From Plantago major (taxonomy: Eukaryota; Streptophyta; Magnoliopsida; Lamiales; Plantaginaceae), in the NCBI GenBank assembly GCA_026545765.1, contig CM048840.1, positions 50,902,580-50,966,579 of the forward strand: a stretch of DNA of 64,000 bases, read 5' to 3'. Shown piece after piece: positions 1 to 10,993 of this stretch; positions within the stretch are counted from its first letter, which is position 1; each line of letters begins with the position of its first letter. The notes below the pieces were generated by a model, which saw only the letters and a list, made by a program, of their open reading frames with translations, had not been told where the DNA came from and made no database searches. Position numbers and translations under genes: made by a program.

Positions 1-55
1 TTTCAAAACTTATACTAGATATCTGGGTTTTAGAGTAGTCATGTATCTGTGTTAC
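1..55 (-). other. Start of a fifth intron of the accessory gene
   Basis: On the minus strand exon 5 ends in CACAG followed by GTAACACAG, a standard donor. The intron leaves the window, so at least one more exon is expected to the left. Confidence 0.55.
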
Positions 56-1436
56 CTGTGCAACAGCAACATGCTCAAAAGGTTGGACTACTAAGGTTCC
101 AGGTGCCTCAGATATCTTAGTGTGAGGAGGAGACTTGGAAGTCTGATCCTCAGCATCCTCTCTTTCTTTTTGAACCTGAGAATAAAATACAACATAACAC
201 TTAGAAATTTATCAGGAGAGAAACACTTAGACAAATTGATATCTTAGATGTCAATTACCTCCACAGTAGGAGGCTCAGATTCTTGTCTCTCAGAAACTTG
301 TACAGTTTCTGGTATTCTCTCTGGTGATGAAGGTTTCGTGGCCTCATCAATTTCCATTGATTGAGGGGATTGATTGGGCAATTCCCCATCAACTTCTACT
401 TCTGTTTGAGCCTATGAGTTGAAAGTGTTATGTATTTAGAAAAATGATCAGAGTAATATTGTGAAGAATATAGATATCTGAGATATATACATTCTCAATA
501 GAAGGCTCAGATACTTGTTCCTCAGAGACTTTGTGAGTCTCTAGTTGATTCTCTGATGAGTTAGGCTTCTCAGCCTCATCATTTTTCTTCTCAGTTGGAG
601 CCTATTAGAAACAAATAGTTGGTCAAGTGTGTATAAAAGATATCTGATAAGTCATGTCTTAAAAAACTATTTTCCACCTGTAATACAGGCTCAGGTTCCT
701 TAAGTGGTGAGTCTATGAGAGCCTTCTTCTCAGTCTCTGAGGCAAGCTTTGCAACTTCGTCTTGTTCTTTTGTTTCTAATTCAGCGTGTAACAAAGAAAT
801 TTTTATAAGTAATAAGATTTACAAACATAAAATTTCACAAGTAGAGAGTTAAAACATTCAGCTACCTGAGCAGTGTCAGGCTGATTGGTCTCTGGAACTT
901 GTAACCCTTCTATGCTTTGGTCTTCTTGTTCCATTCCAGCTTCATTGTTTGAAGTTTCAGGTACTTCAGACCTTTCCTGAGTGTGCAACTCAGTTGCCTC
1001 CCCTGGTTGATCATTCTGAGTAGATGCCTCAATTTGATCCCTCTCATTGAGTTGGGGAACCTGTTCTTTTACAGGATTTTCTTTAGCAAGGAAAGATGTT
1101 GGTATATCATGCTGTAACTCAAGTATCATCTCAACAACATCCACTACTAGCTGTTGTGGTTGGTGTGGTGATTCTGATCTGGATGAAGAAGGTGATGCTG
1201 TATGGGGCCTATCTAGATCTTCTTGAGACAGACTTTTAAGTGTTAAGGCAATGGCAGTATCCTCCAACGCTAAGTTGCCACTCATCAGAGCATCTTCAAT
1301 ATCCTTTGAACTAGTTGCTCTTTCAGCAACCTTGGGGATTATTGCTTCCCCCTCATCTTCAGATTCCTCATCCAAATCTGGGACTGAATTATCAACAATC
1401 CCTGCTGCTTCTGCAGAGAGAGTTTGAAGTTTCTCA

Positions 1437-1545
1437 CTGCTTTTATCAGCATTGATAAGTTCATCAGCAAGGCACTGTGCAGCATTGATGAGTTTATCAT
1501 CTGTGGTCTTAGTAGCATTGATGAGTTCATCAGCAGTGGCGACAT
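1437..1545 (-). repeat. Internal repeat in accessory exon 1 (ADELINA-like units)
   Basis: Three copies of a roughly 36-bp unit encode ADELINA, DDKLINA and ADELINA in the same frame. At DNA level the shared core on the plus strand is gcattgatgagttcatcagc with one or two changes per copy. Confidence 0.7.
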
Positions 1546-2764
1546 TTATCTGAGAGTCGACATCCACAATGGGTATGTCTACTGATTTGCCAGCAGACTT
1601 CTTTCGTGAAGTTCTGGGCTTTTTGGTCGCAACGGAACCCTCAGATACCTCATCATCTTTTCGCTTGGAACCTTTCTGAGATGCAGTAACCTTTTTCATC
1701 ATGTTTGTATACTCATATTTGTAGAGTAGGTTACTATTGGCAATGTCTGCCATCTCTCTGAGCTCAATGCCAAGGCACTCCAGTAAGTAGCGAATCTTGA
1801 TATAGCTTCATCGTGGCTTTTGGCTCAAGAAGGCCCTTAACGATTTTAGGCTCAAAGCCTCATATTTTCTTCACAAATTTCATGAAGGCGTATTTCCCCA
1901 ATTAAAAGGGTTTTCCTTTTGTTTTGTAGATTCAACAAGAACATCAAGATCCAGCGTTCTTGGCTTATCCGGTCACTCCTCCTTGTAGACCATCAAATCA
2001 TCTGGAAGGATACATGCCAACACATCCCAAAGGCACCAACAGATGTCCGGTTCGATGTCGACAAGTTTGAAGTCGATGGGTGTGTCACAAGATCACACAT
2101 CATCAGAGATTTTGACACCCTCAAGGAGATCTTCATCCTTGGTGTCAATTTCAAAATCCTTTCTAAGATTTTGAAGTTTAAACAACTCAGAAAGTCGCTT
2201 GGCCCAACAGATTTCTGTCCTTGGACTTTAGTCTTGATAGACACCGCTCGGTGCCTTCAGAGACTTTGAAATAATCGTGGAGTTGTTGTAAAACTCAGAC
2301 ATCCAAAGGAAGAGACTCCACTGGGAAGAGCAGATAGAAAGCCCTTGATTTGTGGCTTTTCAAGCATATCAAGTACCAACTTTCTGTCAGCCTGGTTTTC
2401 TATTGCAGCTACAAGCTATTCCTCAATCATGGCACCACCCCAAATCATCCTGTGATTTGAAGTCCAATGATCAAGATTGAACTCTCCAGTCAACCGTTTG
2501 TTTGTTATAACCAACACTGGTGCTTGCTTTTCAGCAGCATGCAGGTAGTAACAGGATTTCTGGTTAGAAGCACGTTTTGGAGCCATCTCTTTAAATAGTG
2601 AAAGTTTTTGAAAATCGGAAAGAGATTAAGGTGTGAGTTTAGTGATTCTTTGCAGAATAACTAAGCGAAGAACAGAGATTTGCAAAAAACTTTGAAAGGT
2701 TTTTGCTATTTCTGTGTAAGTGTGAATGTTGGATTAGGCGAAAGTGATTTCTTTTGCCAAAATC

Positions 2765-2776
2765 CTATATATATAG
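2765..2776 (-). promoter_or_regulatory. TATA box of the accessory gene
   Basis: CTATATATATAG on the minus strand lies about 180 bp above the accessory ATG and downstream of the pol stop. The stretch between is A/C/T-rich leader-like sequence with no ATG before 2586. This suggests the gene has its own promoter inside the retrotransposon. The box is itself a palindrome, so direction is inferred from the gene. Confidence 0.5.
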
Positions 2777-2786
2777 CATCTTACTC

Positions 2787-3220
2787 TCAACAGACATATA
2801 CATACAAATTGATTTTGTACATATGTATCTGTGCAAATGCAGATAGACGTGGGTAAAATTCGTTTTGCATTAAATGCTTAGTGGGGCCACGTCTTTGTTT
2901 TTACAGTCCACTATTTTACTGAGAGAGAATTGATCTCGTCTGTTAAGATCAAACGCCCATTTCATCAAGGGTCATGATTGCTTCTTCAACAATGATCACA
3001 ATCAGTAATTGTAATTGTGCCCAATTAATGAAATTTGGCATGAGGCTTTCTGAATCACATCTCTTTTCTGTGACTAGGGGACAGTCTTTGGACTTATGTA
3101 GTCGATTCGAGATCGTGTAACTTAACATAAAAATGGAAAGATACAAAACACCAGAGATGTAGTTGACTGAATATAGTTGTACCACATTTCTCTTTTGTGT
3201 TCCCGCTCACTAAGTGATCT
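2787..3220 (-). other. Spacer between pol and the accessory promoter
   Basis: No convincing gene. A minus-strand frame of 78 codons (2949-3185) continues the region behind RNase H but resembles nothing I recognise and is interrupted. The stretch probably holds upstream promoter sequence for the accessory gene. Confidence 0.4.
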
Positions 3221-3415
3221 AGATATCTGAGTACCTGTCTCAGAAATCTTCAAATAGCCATTTTACCCTTTAACCTTTGATATCTGAGTACCCGTCTCAG
3301 ATATCTTTTTGCTAGGTGTTTCACCTTTTGTCTTTGATATTCTGGATTCCTGTTCCAGATATCTTATCTCTTCTTTTTCCTCTCTCAATCATACTGAGTT
3401 CCTGTCTCAGAGATT
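3221..3415 (-). repeat. 57-bp tandem repeat, four units, each a hairpin
   Basis: Units start at about 3221, 3279, 3336 and 3393, a period of 57-58 bp or 19 codons. Each is an inverted repeat. Unit 2 is perfect: GATATCTGAG (3279-3288), a 7-base loop, then CTCAGATATC (3296-3305). On the minus strand the best units encode KISETGTQIS in a tail that follows the RNase H stop. Units 1, 3 and 4 have decayed arms. Confidence 0.85.
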
Positions 3416-3481
3416 AGAACTTTTCAGTTCCTTTGGTAGCTCCATTAACCCAAGACTATGTCTCAAGGTTAAGAACCTGCC

Positions 3482-5041
3482 TTATTGAAAAGGCTTTGTA
3501 AAGATATCTGCAAGTTGGTCTTCAGTACCAATCTTGAGTATCTCTATATTGTCTTTTTCAACATGGTCTCTAATGAAGTGGTGTCTAACATCAATGTGCT
3601 TTGTTCTTGCATGAAACTTAGGATTCTGAGTTATGGCAATAGCACTTGTGTTATCACAGAAAATCGGTGTTTTCTCTTCATTGATCTCATAATCTCTGAG
3701 TTGTTGTTGTATCCACAATATCTGTGAAGCACAACACCCAGCAGCAATATATTCAACCTCTGTGGTAGATGTGCCAATTGAGTTTTGTTTCTTGCTGAAC
3801 CATGATATTAATCTGGCACCAAGAAATTGACAAGTTCCTGAGGTGCTTTTTCTATCAAGCAATGATCCAGCATAGTCAGCATCAGAATAGCCAACTAAAC
3901 TTAATCCACTGTCTTTTGGAAACCACAATCCAACTTCTACAGTACCCTTTACATACCTTAATATTTTCATAGCAATGTTGTAGTGTGATTGCATTGGATT
4001 TGTCTGAAATCTAGCACACACTCCAACTACATATTGAATATCAGGTCTACTTGCAGTGAGGTACAGTAGAGACCCAATCAATTTCCTATACTTGTGTTCT
4101 TCAACACTCTTGTCAGATTCAGTATAGGTCATTTTGGTTCCAATGCTCATAGGTATCTTAGCATTCTTTTCAAAAGGCTTTAGATTAAACTTGTTGAGCA
4201 TATCCTTTGCATACCTTGTTTGACTAATGAATATTCCATCATTAAGTTGCTTGACTTGCAATCCTAGGAAGTAGTTTAATTCTCCCATCATGCTCATCTC
4301 AAATTTATTTTTCATGAGCTCAGCAAAGTCTTCACAAAATTGCTTGTCTTTAGATCCAAATATAATGTCATCAACATATACTTGAACTAGAAGTAGTTTC
4401 CCTTTATGGTTCAAAGTAAAGAGTGTTTTTATCAACATCTCCTTTCTTGAAGCAACATACTCTCGGAGCCTGTTTCAGTCCATACAGAGCTTTCTGAAGC
4501 TTATAAACCATTCTACTTTCTGTGGAAACCTCAAAGCCTGGTGGTTGTTCAACATAGACTTCTTCAGCAAGTTCACCGTTTAGGAATGCACTTTTAACAT
4601 CCATCTGATAAACATTAAAGTCATTATGAGCTGCAAAGGCTAGAAATAGTCTAATTGCGTCCAATCTTGCAACTGGAGCATATGACTCGTCAAAATCTAG
4701 TCCTTCTGTCTGGGTGAATCCCTTGGCAACCAAGCTTGCTTTGTTTCTGGTTATTTCACCAGACTCATTCATTTTATTTCTGAAAACCCACTTGGTTCCA
4801 ATTACAGATATTCCGTCAACAAATGGAACCAGTTTCCAGACTTTGTTTCTTTCAAATTTATCCAACTCTTCTTGCATTGCAGAGATCCAATCTTGATCCT
4901 TCAATGCTTCTTCTATAGTTTTAGGTTCAATATTTGAGATGAAACATCCATAAAGAGAGTCAGCAATTGCTCTCCTAGTTCTAACTCCTTAGTCTAAAGG
5001 ACCGATCACATCCTTGGCAGGATGATTTCTTATCCATTTTA
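3482..5041 (-). pseudogene. Copia reverse transcriptase and RNase H of element A
   Basis: Copies element RNA into DNA and degrades the RNA strand. The RT domain begins with the SIRE-type stretch [14 protein letters not shown] near 4860 and contains [14 protein letters not shown] (4597) and the catalytic YVDDIIFGS (near 4365). RNase H follows, with DADYAGS near 3865, TEVEYIA near 3755, and ends in ADIFTKPFQ at 3482. Two breaks are clear. A TAA interrupts the linker near 4993. Around 4440-4470 the frame shifts and part of RT between QAPR and the YVDD region is missing, so the enzyme would be dead. The neighbour upstream is integrase, as expected for copia. Confidence 0.93.
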
Positions 5042-5084
5042 TAATGGGTTTTGAACTAGTAGGATCAATATCATTTTGATCTGA

Positions 5085-6427
5085 CTATGAATCAATATGA
5101 TCTTGATAGGATTCTCGTGCAGTATCGGAGATATCTGGCACATGAGAAATGCCATGGATATCTGACACTTTTTCAGTGTTAGAGATATCTGGAATTTGAT
5201 TTTCAACAATCTCATTCTCAGAAACCTCTTCATGATAAAGGTTCTCAGTAACCTGTTCCATTTCTGGAATTCTCAAAGGAAAATCTTCATCATGTCTTAG
5301 AGTCATCTGGTTGTTACTAAGCAATGGTTGCTTTTCATCGTCAGATTCATCCTCTAAGTGAATGATGGAGTTGTTTTCTTTTGAGGATTCTTCTTCAGAA
5401 TCTTTAATCATTAGTTCTTTGAACCTATATGAGAGTTCTTCATTCAAGAGTACTTTCTTGTTTCCTTCGTAGAAGACAACATGAACAGATTCTTCAATCT
5501 TTTGCGTTCTTTTGTTGTAGATTCTGTAGGCTTTGCTATTCAGAGAATAACCAAGAAATACTCCTTCATCTGCTTTTGGTTGAAATGTTCTCAAGTATTC
5601 TTTTCCATTGTTAAGAACAAAACATCTGCAACCAAACACTCTTAGATGTTTGATACTAGGGGGTCTACCAATCAAAAGTTCATAAGTAGTTTTGTCATGG
5701 TGCTTGTTAATCAAACGTCTATTTTGAGTGTAGCAGGCTGTGTTAACAGCTTCAACCCAATAAATTTTACTTATTTCAGTGTCAGCAAGCATTGTTCTTG
5801 CTGCTTCTTTTAGGGTCCTATTCTTCCTTTCAGCAACACCATTTTGTTGTGGTGTCCTTACTGAAGATAGTTGATGTTGTATACCTTTGCAGGTACAAAA
5901 CTCTTTTATGCATTCACAAACTCAGTACCATGGTCTGTTCTAATTACAGATACCTTGTCATTTTTCATGACTTCAAGCTTCTTCAGCAAGTTGGGTATCT
6001 CAACCCTTGCATCAGATTTATGTTTGAGAAATACAACCCAAGTGAATCTTGAGTAATCATCAACAACAACCAGACCATACTTCTTTCCTGCATAGCTAGT
6101 TATAGAGGATTCAAAAAGATCCTTATGTAACATTTGCAGTGGCCTTTCACTGGAGTGTCTAGTTTTAGACTTGAAAGATGTTTTGGATTGTTTTCCCATT
6201 TGGCAAGCTGAGCATATACCATCTTTTCTATATACCATTTTGGGTAAATCAACCACCAATTCTTTCTTGGCTAACTTGTTCAGAGTATTGAAGTTCAAGT
6301 GACTCATTCTTTTATGCCAAAGCCAGTTTTCTTCAGTGTGGCTAGGTTGACTCACCATGAGATATTCTTCAGTTGTGGCAGCTGCCCAGTCAGCAACATA
6401 AAGATTTTCTTTTCGCCTAGCAACCAA
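5085..6427 (-). pseudogene. Copia integrase of element A
   Basis: Inserts the cDNA into chromosomes. The N-terminal zinc finger reads WHKRMSHLNF...CSACQMGKQ (6335-6190). The catalytic core shows the first Asp in LHKDLF (near 6125), the second in IRTDHGTEF (near 5935) and the Glu in QQNGVAERKNRTL (near 5840). The core is split by a stop at 5906 that separates the last two parts. Downstream comes GCRCFVLNNGKEYLRTFQPKADEG-type sequence (near 5600) and an acidic linker rich in SE and EVSE (5400-5090) leading into RT. All catalytic residues remain, but the frame is broken. Confidence 0.92.
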
Positions 6428-6433
6428 GATTGT

Positions 6434-6748
6434 CTACTTTGACTCATTGTCAATTACTTTGCATAGTTTTAACTTGATCTTGACAGTGTACCATTTGTTT
6501 ACCAATTGACTCATGCTTAGGAGATTATATTTCAATCCCTTTACATGTAGTACTTCAGAGATTGTAAGAGCTCCAAACTTCAGATTGCCAAAACCTATGG
6601 TTGGATTTTCATCTCCTCCAGCAAATCTAATAATTGGTCCTTTATCGCATTTTCTATAGTTAATCAGATTTGTTTTGTCTCCTGTCATGTGCTTCCCACA
6701 TCCACTATCAAAATGCCACTTCGGGTTCTTCCTCAGAGTGTTCTGCAC
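6434..6748 (-). pseudogene. Copia aspartic protease of element A
   Basis: Cuts the Gag-Pol polyprotein; as in retroviruses it works as a dimer. The sequence KWHFDSGCGKHMTG (near 6700) holds the catalytic DSG of the copia type, followed by the family's ILxVKGLKYNLLSMSQL-like block near 6540. The frame ends in a stop at 6434 where it should run on into integrase. Upstream the junction with the gag/linker region is also broken. Confidence 0.88.
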
Positions 6749-6800
6749 AAGACAGGAAACATGGAGTTAGGCTCTCATTCCAATAATGGAACCTTCTGGA

Positions 6801-7870
6801 CTAAAGAATCTCCCTGTAGGAATCCATTTCTGAATGAACTTTCTTGGGGTATTCTTGTCTTGTTGGAACATAAGGAGGAATTAAATGATTAGTGTCATTA
6901 TCATTTAAAGCTATTTTCCTTCTTGGTGTGTTCCTTGGTGCTCCTCGTGGTGCGTTCAGATACCTTTCAGATTGTTGAGTCTGCTTTTCAGCAAACTTAG
7001 CTTTCCTTGCCAGACTTCTTCTAGCCCTGACATTCAGAGTGGTCGTAACCTGTTCTTTCTTCCACTTCTGATGATTCCTATGCGCAATCCTGGCTTTCAT
7101 CCATCATTCTTGCTCTTGTTTATACTCATGAGCGAGTTGTTTCCCGATGGCTTTATAGCCAATGACATTTCGAGCACCTGGTGCTGTCTAAGTTCTTTTT
7201 CTCAGCAGCTTTGCTAGTTTCTGGAACGTCTTTCTTTCTAGAAAATGTGATGTTGGAAAATTTGCCTGCTCCTGCAATTTTTCCTTTCTGAGAGACATAG
7301 CACTGTGGGTGATTACACTTTTCAGTGTTATGTTTCTTTACAGAAATATTCCCAACAGTTTTCTTTTGGACTTGTTTTTTCCACAAAGGTTTGATCGCGA
7401 CTGCCTTTCCTTTGTCAACAACCTTAGCTTTTCCAATCAATGTAGGTTATTTGAGAACCATTTTGCTGAGCACTAACAAACGTTATTATTTCGTCACTCT
7501 TATTCAGAGTAGTAGAGCTATTTGTTTGTGTGTCCAGCCCAAGTCCTCCCTTTTCTGATGGGTCTCTTAAATAAGAGTGCACTTCAGTAAGAGTGTCACT
7601 AGCTTTGGCATAGGATTGAAAAGATAATTCTTTCTTCTTGAGTTCCTCATTTTCAGAAAGAAGATCTTTATTTTCCTTTTGGAGTATATCCATTGCTTTT
7701 CTGTGTAACTTCTCCCTTTCAGATATCTATGCTTTGAGAAATGCATTTTCAGCATCCTTTTTCTCAGATACTTTGAGTAATTGTGAATTTTCCTTCTCAA
7801 GAGAATTCTTTTCTAGAGATCATTTGAAATTCTCTTTTGTAGAGATCAAGTTCTCTTCTGAAATATTCTA
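6801..7870 (-). pseudogene. Linker between Gag and protease of element A
   Basis: Broken minus-strand frames (7871-7153 and 7100-6801) connect the zinc knuckle to protease. They encode a coiled-coil-like stretch rich in Glu, Lys, Leu (ENKDLLSENEELKKKE, near 7640), then basic sequence with CNHPQCYVSQKGK and a run of Arg/Lys. SIRE-like elements have a long charged region here. No catalytic motif is visible and the reading frame changes at least twice. Confidence 0.6.
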
Positions 7871-7903
7871 AATCTCTGATTTATTCCTCATCACTCTCAT
7901 AAT

Positions 7904-9281
7904 TTATGAATTGAGAATGTTGGTTACTTTGTCAGCCATTAGGCAAGGTTCAATGTTGGAGCAATCTGGATTGATCTCCTCAGCAATCCCACATAATTCC
8001 CTTTTCCTTTGACCAAAATCAACTAGTTCATGAGTGATGCCACATAATTCTGGAGAAAGTAGTTTGGAGTCATCTGAGTCTTCTTCCTCAGATTCTGACT
8101 CAATATCGAGAGCATCCAGTTGGATTTGAATATTTTTCCTTTCTTTAGTGAGCAAAGCTCTCTGACCTCTCTTGTTTCTTCTATCTTTCTTGTCACCAGT
8201 CTTAAGCTTATTGAAAACCGGACAGTCTCTTTTAAAATGACCAGGTTTCTGACAATAGAAACAGATATCGTTTCCGATTCTGCGTCCTCAGTACTAGATG
8301 CTTGCTGAGCCGGTTTGTTCAGCGAGCTTGACAGCTGCATATTCTTGTACTGGTGATAGTTTGAGCCTAGATGCTTTTTCAGCTTCTCTTTGGCTTTTCC
8401 TCTCAATCTCCCGACTGACATATTTTCTCATTTGCTTTACAGCAAGAGCATCTTCCTCAGTGATTTCCTTGGTATCCTTTTCAGAAGTACCTTGTGTTAC
8501 TAAAGCAACATTGTGAACTTTCTGAACAATTGTTTGTTCTCTTTGAGTAGTTTCATAGTTGACAGTAGCTAAGTGGGAAAAGAGTTCTACTGGAGTGATA
8601 TTTGGCATTCCTTGGTGCATTCCTTGGTTGAAAAAAAATACTGTGTGTTTCCAGTTTTGATTCAAGCTTCTCACGATAGTCTTAACCTTTTTCAGAGTTA
8701 GAGTATCTCTCACTTTCACCAAGTGCAGCCATTTCACTCATCAGTGTTGTAAATCAGAAATCTAGTTCTTCAAGAGTCTCAGTGGGACCTTGTTTAAAGT
8801 TTTGGAATTTAAGCTTCAAAACTTCGAACTTATTTTCCTTTGTTTTCTCAGTGCCGACACAGATTTCTTCAATCAGTTGCCAGACAACTTTCGCCATTTT
8901 TGCACCCCACAGTTTACAATGTATGTGCTCTGGAGTGGAACGTATGATGATATTGCGAGCCTGACCATCTAGTCGATTTCTCTTGGCATCTTCCGTTGTC
9001 CAGAACTCTCTGGGCTTTGGCTCATAAACAATTTGACCAGTAGGTCTTCCACTGGTTGAAGCACCTGTTTGTGAGGAACCACAACTGGGTTCTTCATCAG
9101 TGGGAACTCTGTCTCTACCATTAGAAACCTCTATGACCTGCTTGAGTTGTTGAATGACTATGGGGCCATTCTTTATTATTTCGATCATTTCGTCACTCAT
9201 GGCTTCTAGGTGGAGCATCAAGTTGTTCTTCCATTTCTCATAATTCTCTGGCTTGAGAATTGGAGCGTCACTTAAAGACAT
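7904..9281 (-). pseudogene. Copia Gag of element A (UBN2-like capsid and CCHC nucleocapsid)
   Basis: Structural protein that packages element RNA. The frame opens at an ATG at 9281 (MSLSDAPILKPENYEKWK), typical of copia Gag with the P-x-x-Y-x-x-W motif. The capsid part continues through FWTTEDAKRNRLDGQARNII and KEITEEDALAV-like sequence in another frame (8737-8294). The nucleocapsid knuckle CFYCQKPGHFKRDC lies near 8260-8215 and matches CX2CX4HX4C exactly. A stop near 8752 and frameshifts near 8740 and 8300 break the frame. The ATG lies about 105 bp inside the primer site. Confidence 0.9.
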
Positions 9282-9386
9282 CCTGCAGCAAACACACTAA
9301 ACAGACAAATCAAGTGTAGGTGAAAAACAGTTAGTGGGCACATATCTAGGATCTAGGTTCAGTCAAGAAGACTTGGGAACCTCCTG

Positions 9387-9398
9387 CTCTGATACCAC
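9387..9398 (-). other. Primer binding site of element A (tRNA-Met type)
   Basis: The minus strand reads TGGTATCAGAGC two bases inside the LTR end. This is the complement of the 3' end of plant initiator tRNA-Met and marks the start of the internal region. Confidence 0.9.
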
Positions 9399-9400
9399 TT

Positions 9401-10993
9401 GTTGGTCCAGATAACGGCAAAGGGAAAAGACTAGGGGAGGGGGGGGGGGGTGAATAATCTTTCACAACTTTTGTCGATAAACACAATTTCTCAGATATCT
9501 GTAAAGATATCTGATACTTAATTTCGGAGAGCGGAAGACTTTTCTGTGATAAGTGCACGTGCTCAGCAAGATATGTCTAAATACTCAGCAAGGTAAATAA
9601 AGCAAGTAATAAATTGTAGAAAGTAAATAACACTGATCTTTATAGTGGTATCTGAAGGTGGCGTAATCCTTCAACTAATTCACTTCGGCCTTTCTTAGAC
9701 CTAGAATCCACTAAGACAGATAATTGAGTTCACCTTACAAATATCTTCTCTCGATTCCTAAATACACTAGGTTCCCAACCAAGTGTCCCCCTGAGTTATT
9801 CCCCAGCTTTCTCTGCCAAGTACTTCCTATACTCAGAAACCTTTGAGCTACTCCTTAGTTTCCCAAACTAAGTACTTCCTATGCTCAGTAACCTTGGAGT
9901 TATTCCTTAGTTTCCCAAACTAAGTATTTCTTGTACTCCACGCCGTTTAAGGTGTTGGTTAAGGTAGTTTGTCAGGTGAGTAGTCTTTATAACTTTCTCA
10001 GTTATGTAAGAGTACTTAATAGAACAAGAATCACTTAACACAGTTCACAATGTGTGGTTATATGTTCTTTACTAAACCAAGTCTATGTTAAATGTTCTAG
10101 AGAATGAAACTTAGATACTTGATCTTCTGATTTAACTCCTTCACAGATGGCAATGCTTGTTAAGGATCAGGACACTTAGAACTTTCGTGCTACTTAGAGT
10201 TCAAGAGTTTAGTCGCAACTGTAAGCTAGTGAATAAGTAGATTGAAGGCTTGTATGCTTGAATGAATAAGTTCGTTCAGTGTGTGTGTATTCAAGCATTC
10301 TAAGTGTTGATATTTATAGTTGAAAATCATGCCGTTTGAATAGTATCCGTTAGGCTTAATGAAATTCAAACTATTGATATCTGTAAATAGTACTGCAGAA
10401 GACGTTGTCTCTTTTCAGAGATTTCCTCTTTAGTTCAGATGTCTCTGTCTGCGCATTTATTGCATTGTACTATTTTTGTCCTGTAGTGCCAACAGAACTA
10501 AGCATGCTTTCTGAAGCATTGCATGTCCCTTTCCAGAGACCTTCACATATGCAGATACCTGTTGAAATATTGTTTCCCAAAAACATAGTTTTATCCAAGA
10601 TATCTGAGTGTAGATATCTGTGGGCACTTTTTCTTGTTCAGAAACCTTGTGTTCTCAGATATCTTTTGCAAAACTTGTTTATTAAGAAACACTTGTTTAT
10701 CAAAGATATCTGGACATAGGTATCTGATAACCTTCGTCTTCAGCAATCTTGTGTAGTCTTCAAAACATCAAAATTTGTTGAACTCTCCTGTTGGATGCCT
10801 TCTTCTTGGTCTTCTTCAAAGATATAAAAATTACATTCAGAGACCTAACATCCTATACAAGATTTGCTAGACTAACATACTTAGTGATTTTCCTCTTTTA
10901 CAATGTTCAAGTGAACCAAGTGTACTAACCACATTTCTGTGCTAAGATAAGTCATTAGGTTGCTGATCAAAATCTAAACAGATATTCCTAACA
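9401..10993 (-). repeat. 5' LTR of element A
   Basis: The LTR is bounded by TGTT...AACA (plus strand TGTTGGTCC at 9401, CCTAACA at 10993) and joins the primer site. The outer end was fixed by a second, truncated copy at 27264-27633, whose first bases match the reverse complement of 10993 inwards. The LTR holds a poly-G run (9434-9450) and at least six copies of AGATATCT. A plus-strand frame inside it (10405-10719) is chance. Confidence 0.9.

Larger units (their letters stand above)
1..2586 (-). pseudogene. Accessory gene of element A with tandem phase-0 exons (5' part of gene; 3' end outside window)
   Basis: I do not recognise this protein. It starts at an ATG at 2584-2586 (MAPKRASNQK...), about 180 bp below a TATA box. 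Exon 1 (2586-866) reads as one protein after allowing for a frameshift near 2270 and several stops. Near 1720 it carries a basic, nuclear-signal-like stretch (KGSKRKDD, KKPRTSRKK), then three ADELINA-like repeats and a Ser/Glu/Pro-rich acidic part. Four further exons follow: 785-678, 601-491, 411-259 and 175-56, of 108, 111, 153 and 120 bp. All are multiples of three and all introns are phase 0 (76-83 bp where both splice sites are intact), with GT donors. Exons 2-5 open with A/V-x-x-E, and exons 3 and 4 end in VSExQxSEP. The intron before exon 2 ends in AC instead of AG. Position behind pol matches the env-like frames of SIRE elements, but no signal peptide or membrane segment was seen. Confidence 0.7.
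1..10993 (-). mobile_element. Element A: SIRE-like Ty1/copia retrotransposon, left end outside window
   Basis: Reading right to left, the order is 5' LTR, Met-type primer site, gag with a CCHC knuckle, protease, integrase, reverse transcriptase, RNase H, then an accessory gene running off the window edge. Integrase ahead of RT is the copia order. The long LTR (1593 bp), the primer site TGGTATCAGAGC, the RT signature MQEELxxFERNKVW and an extra gene behind pol fit the SIRE/Maximus lineage. The 3' LTR is not in the window, so target duplication and age cannot be read. Gag and pol are broken by several stops and frameshifts, so this copy is not autonomous. Confidence 0.93.

Noticed and set aside
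10405..10719. 104-codon plus-strand frame in the LTR of A
   Set aside because: It lies wholly in LTR sequence and is antisense to the element; codon pattern and motifs give no support.
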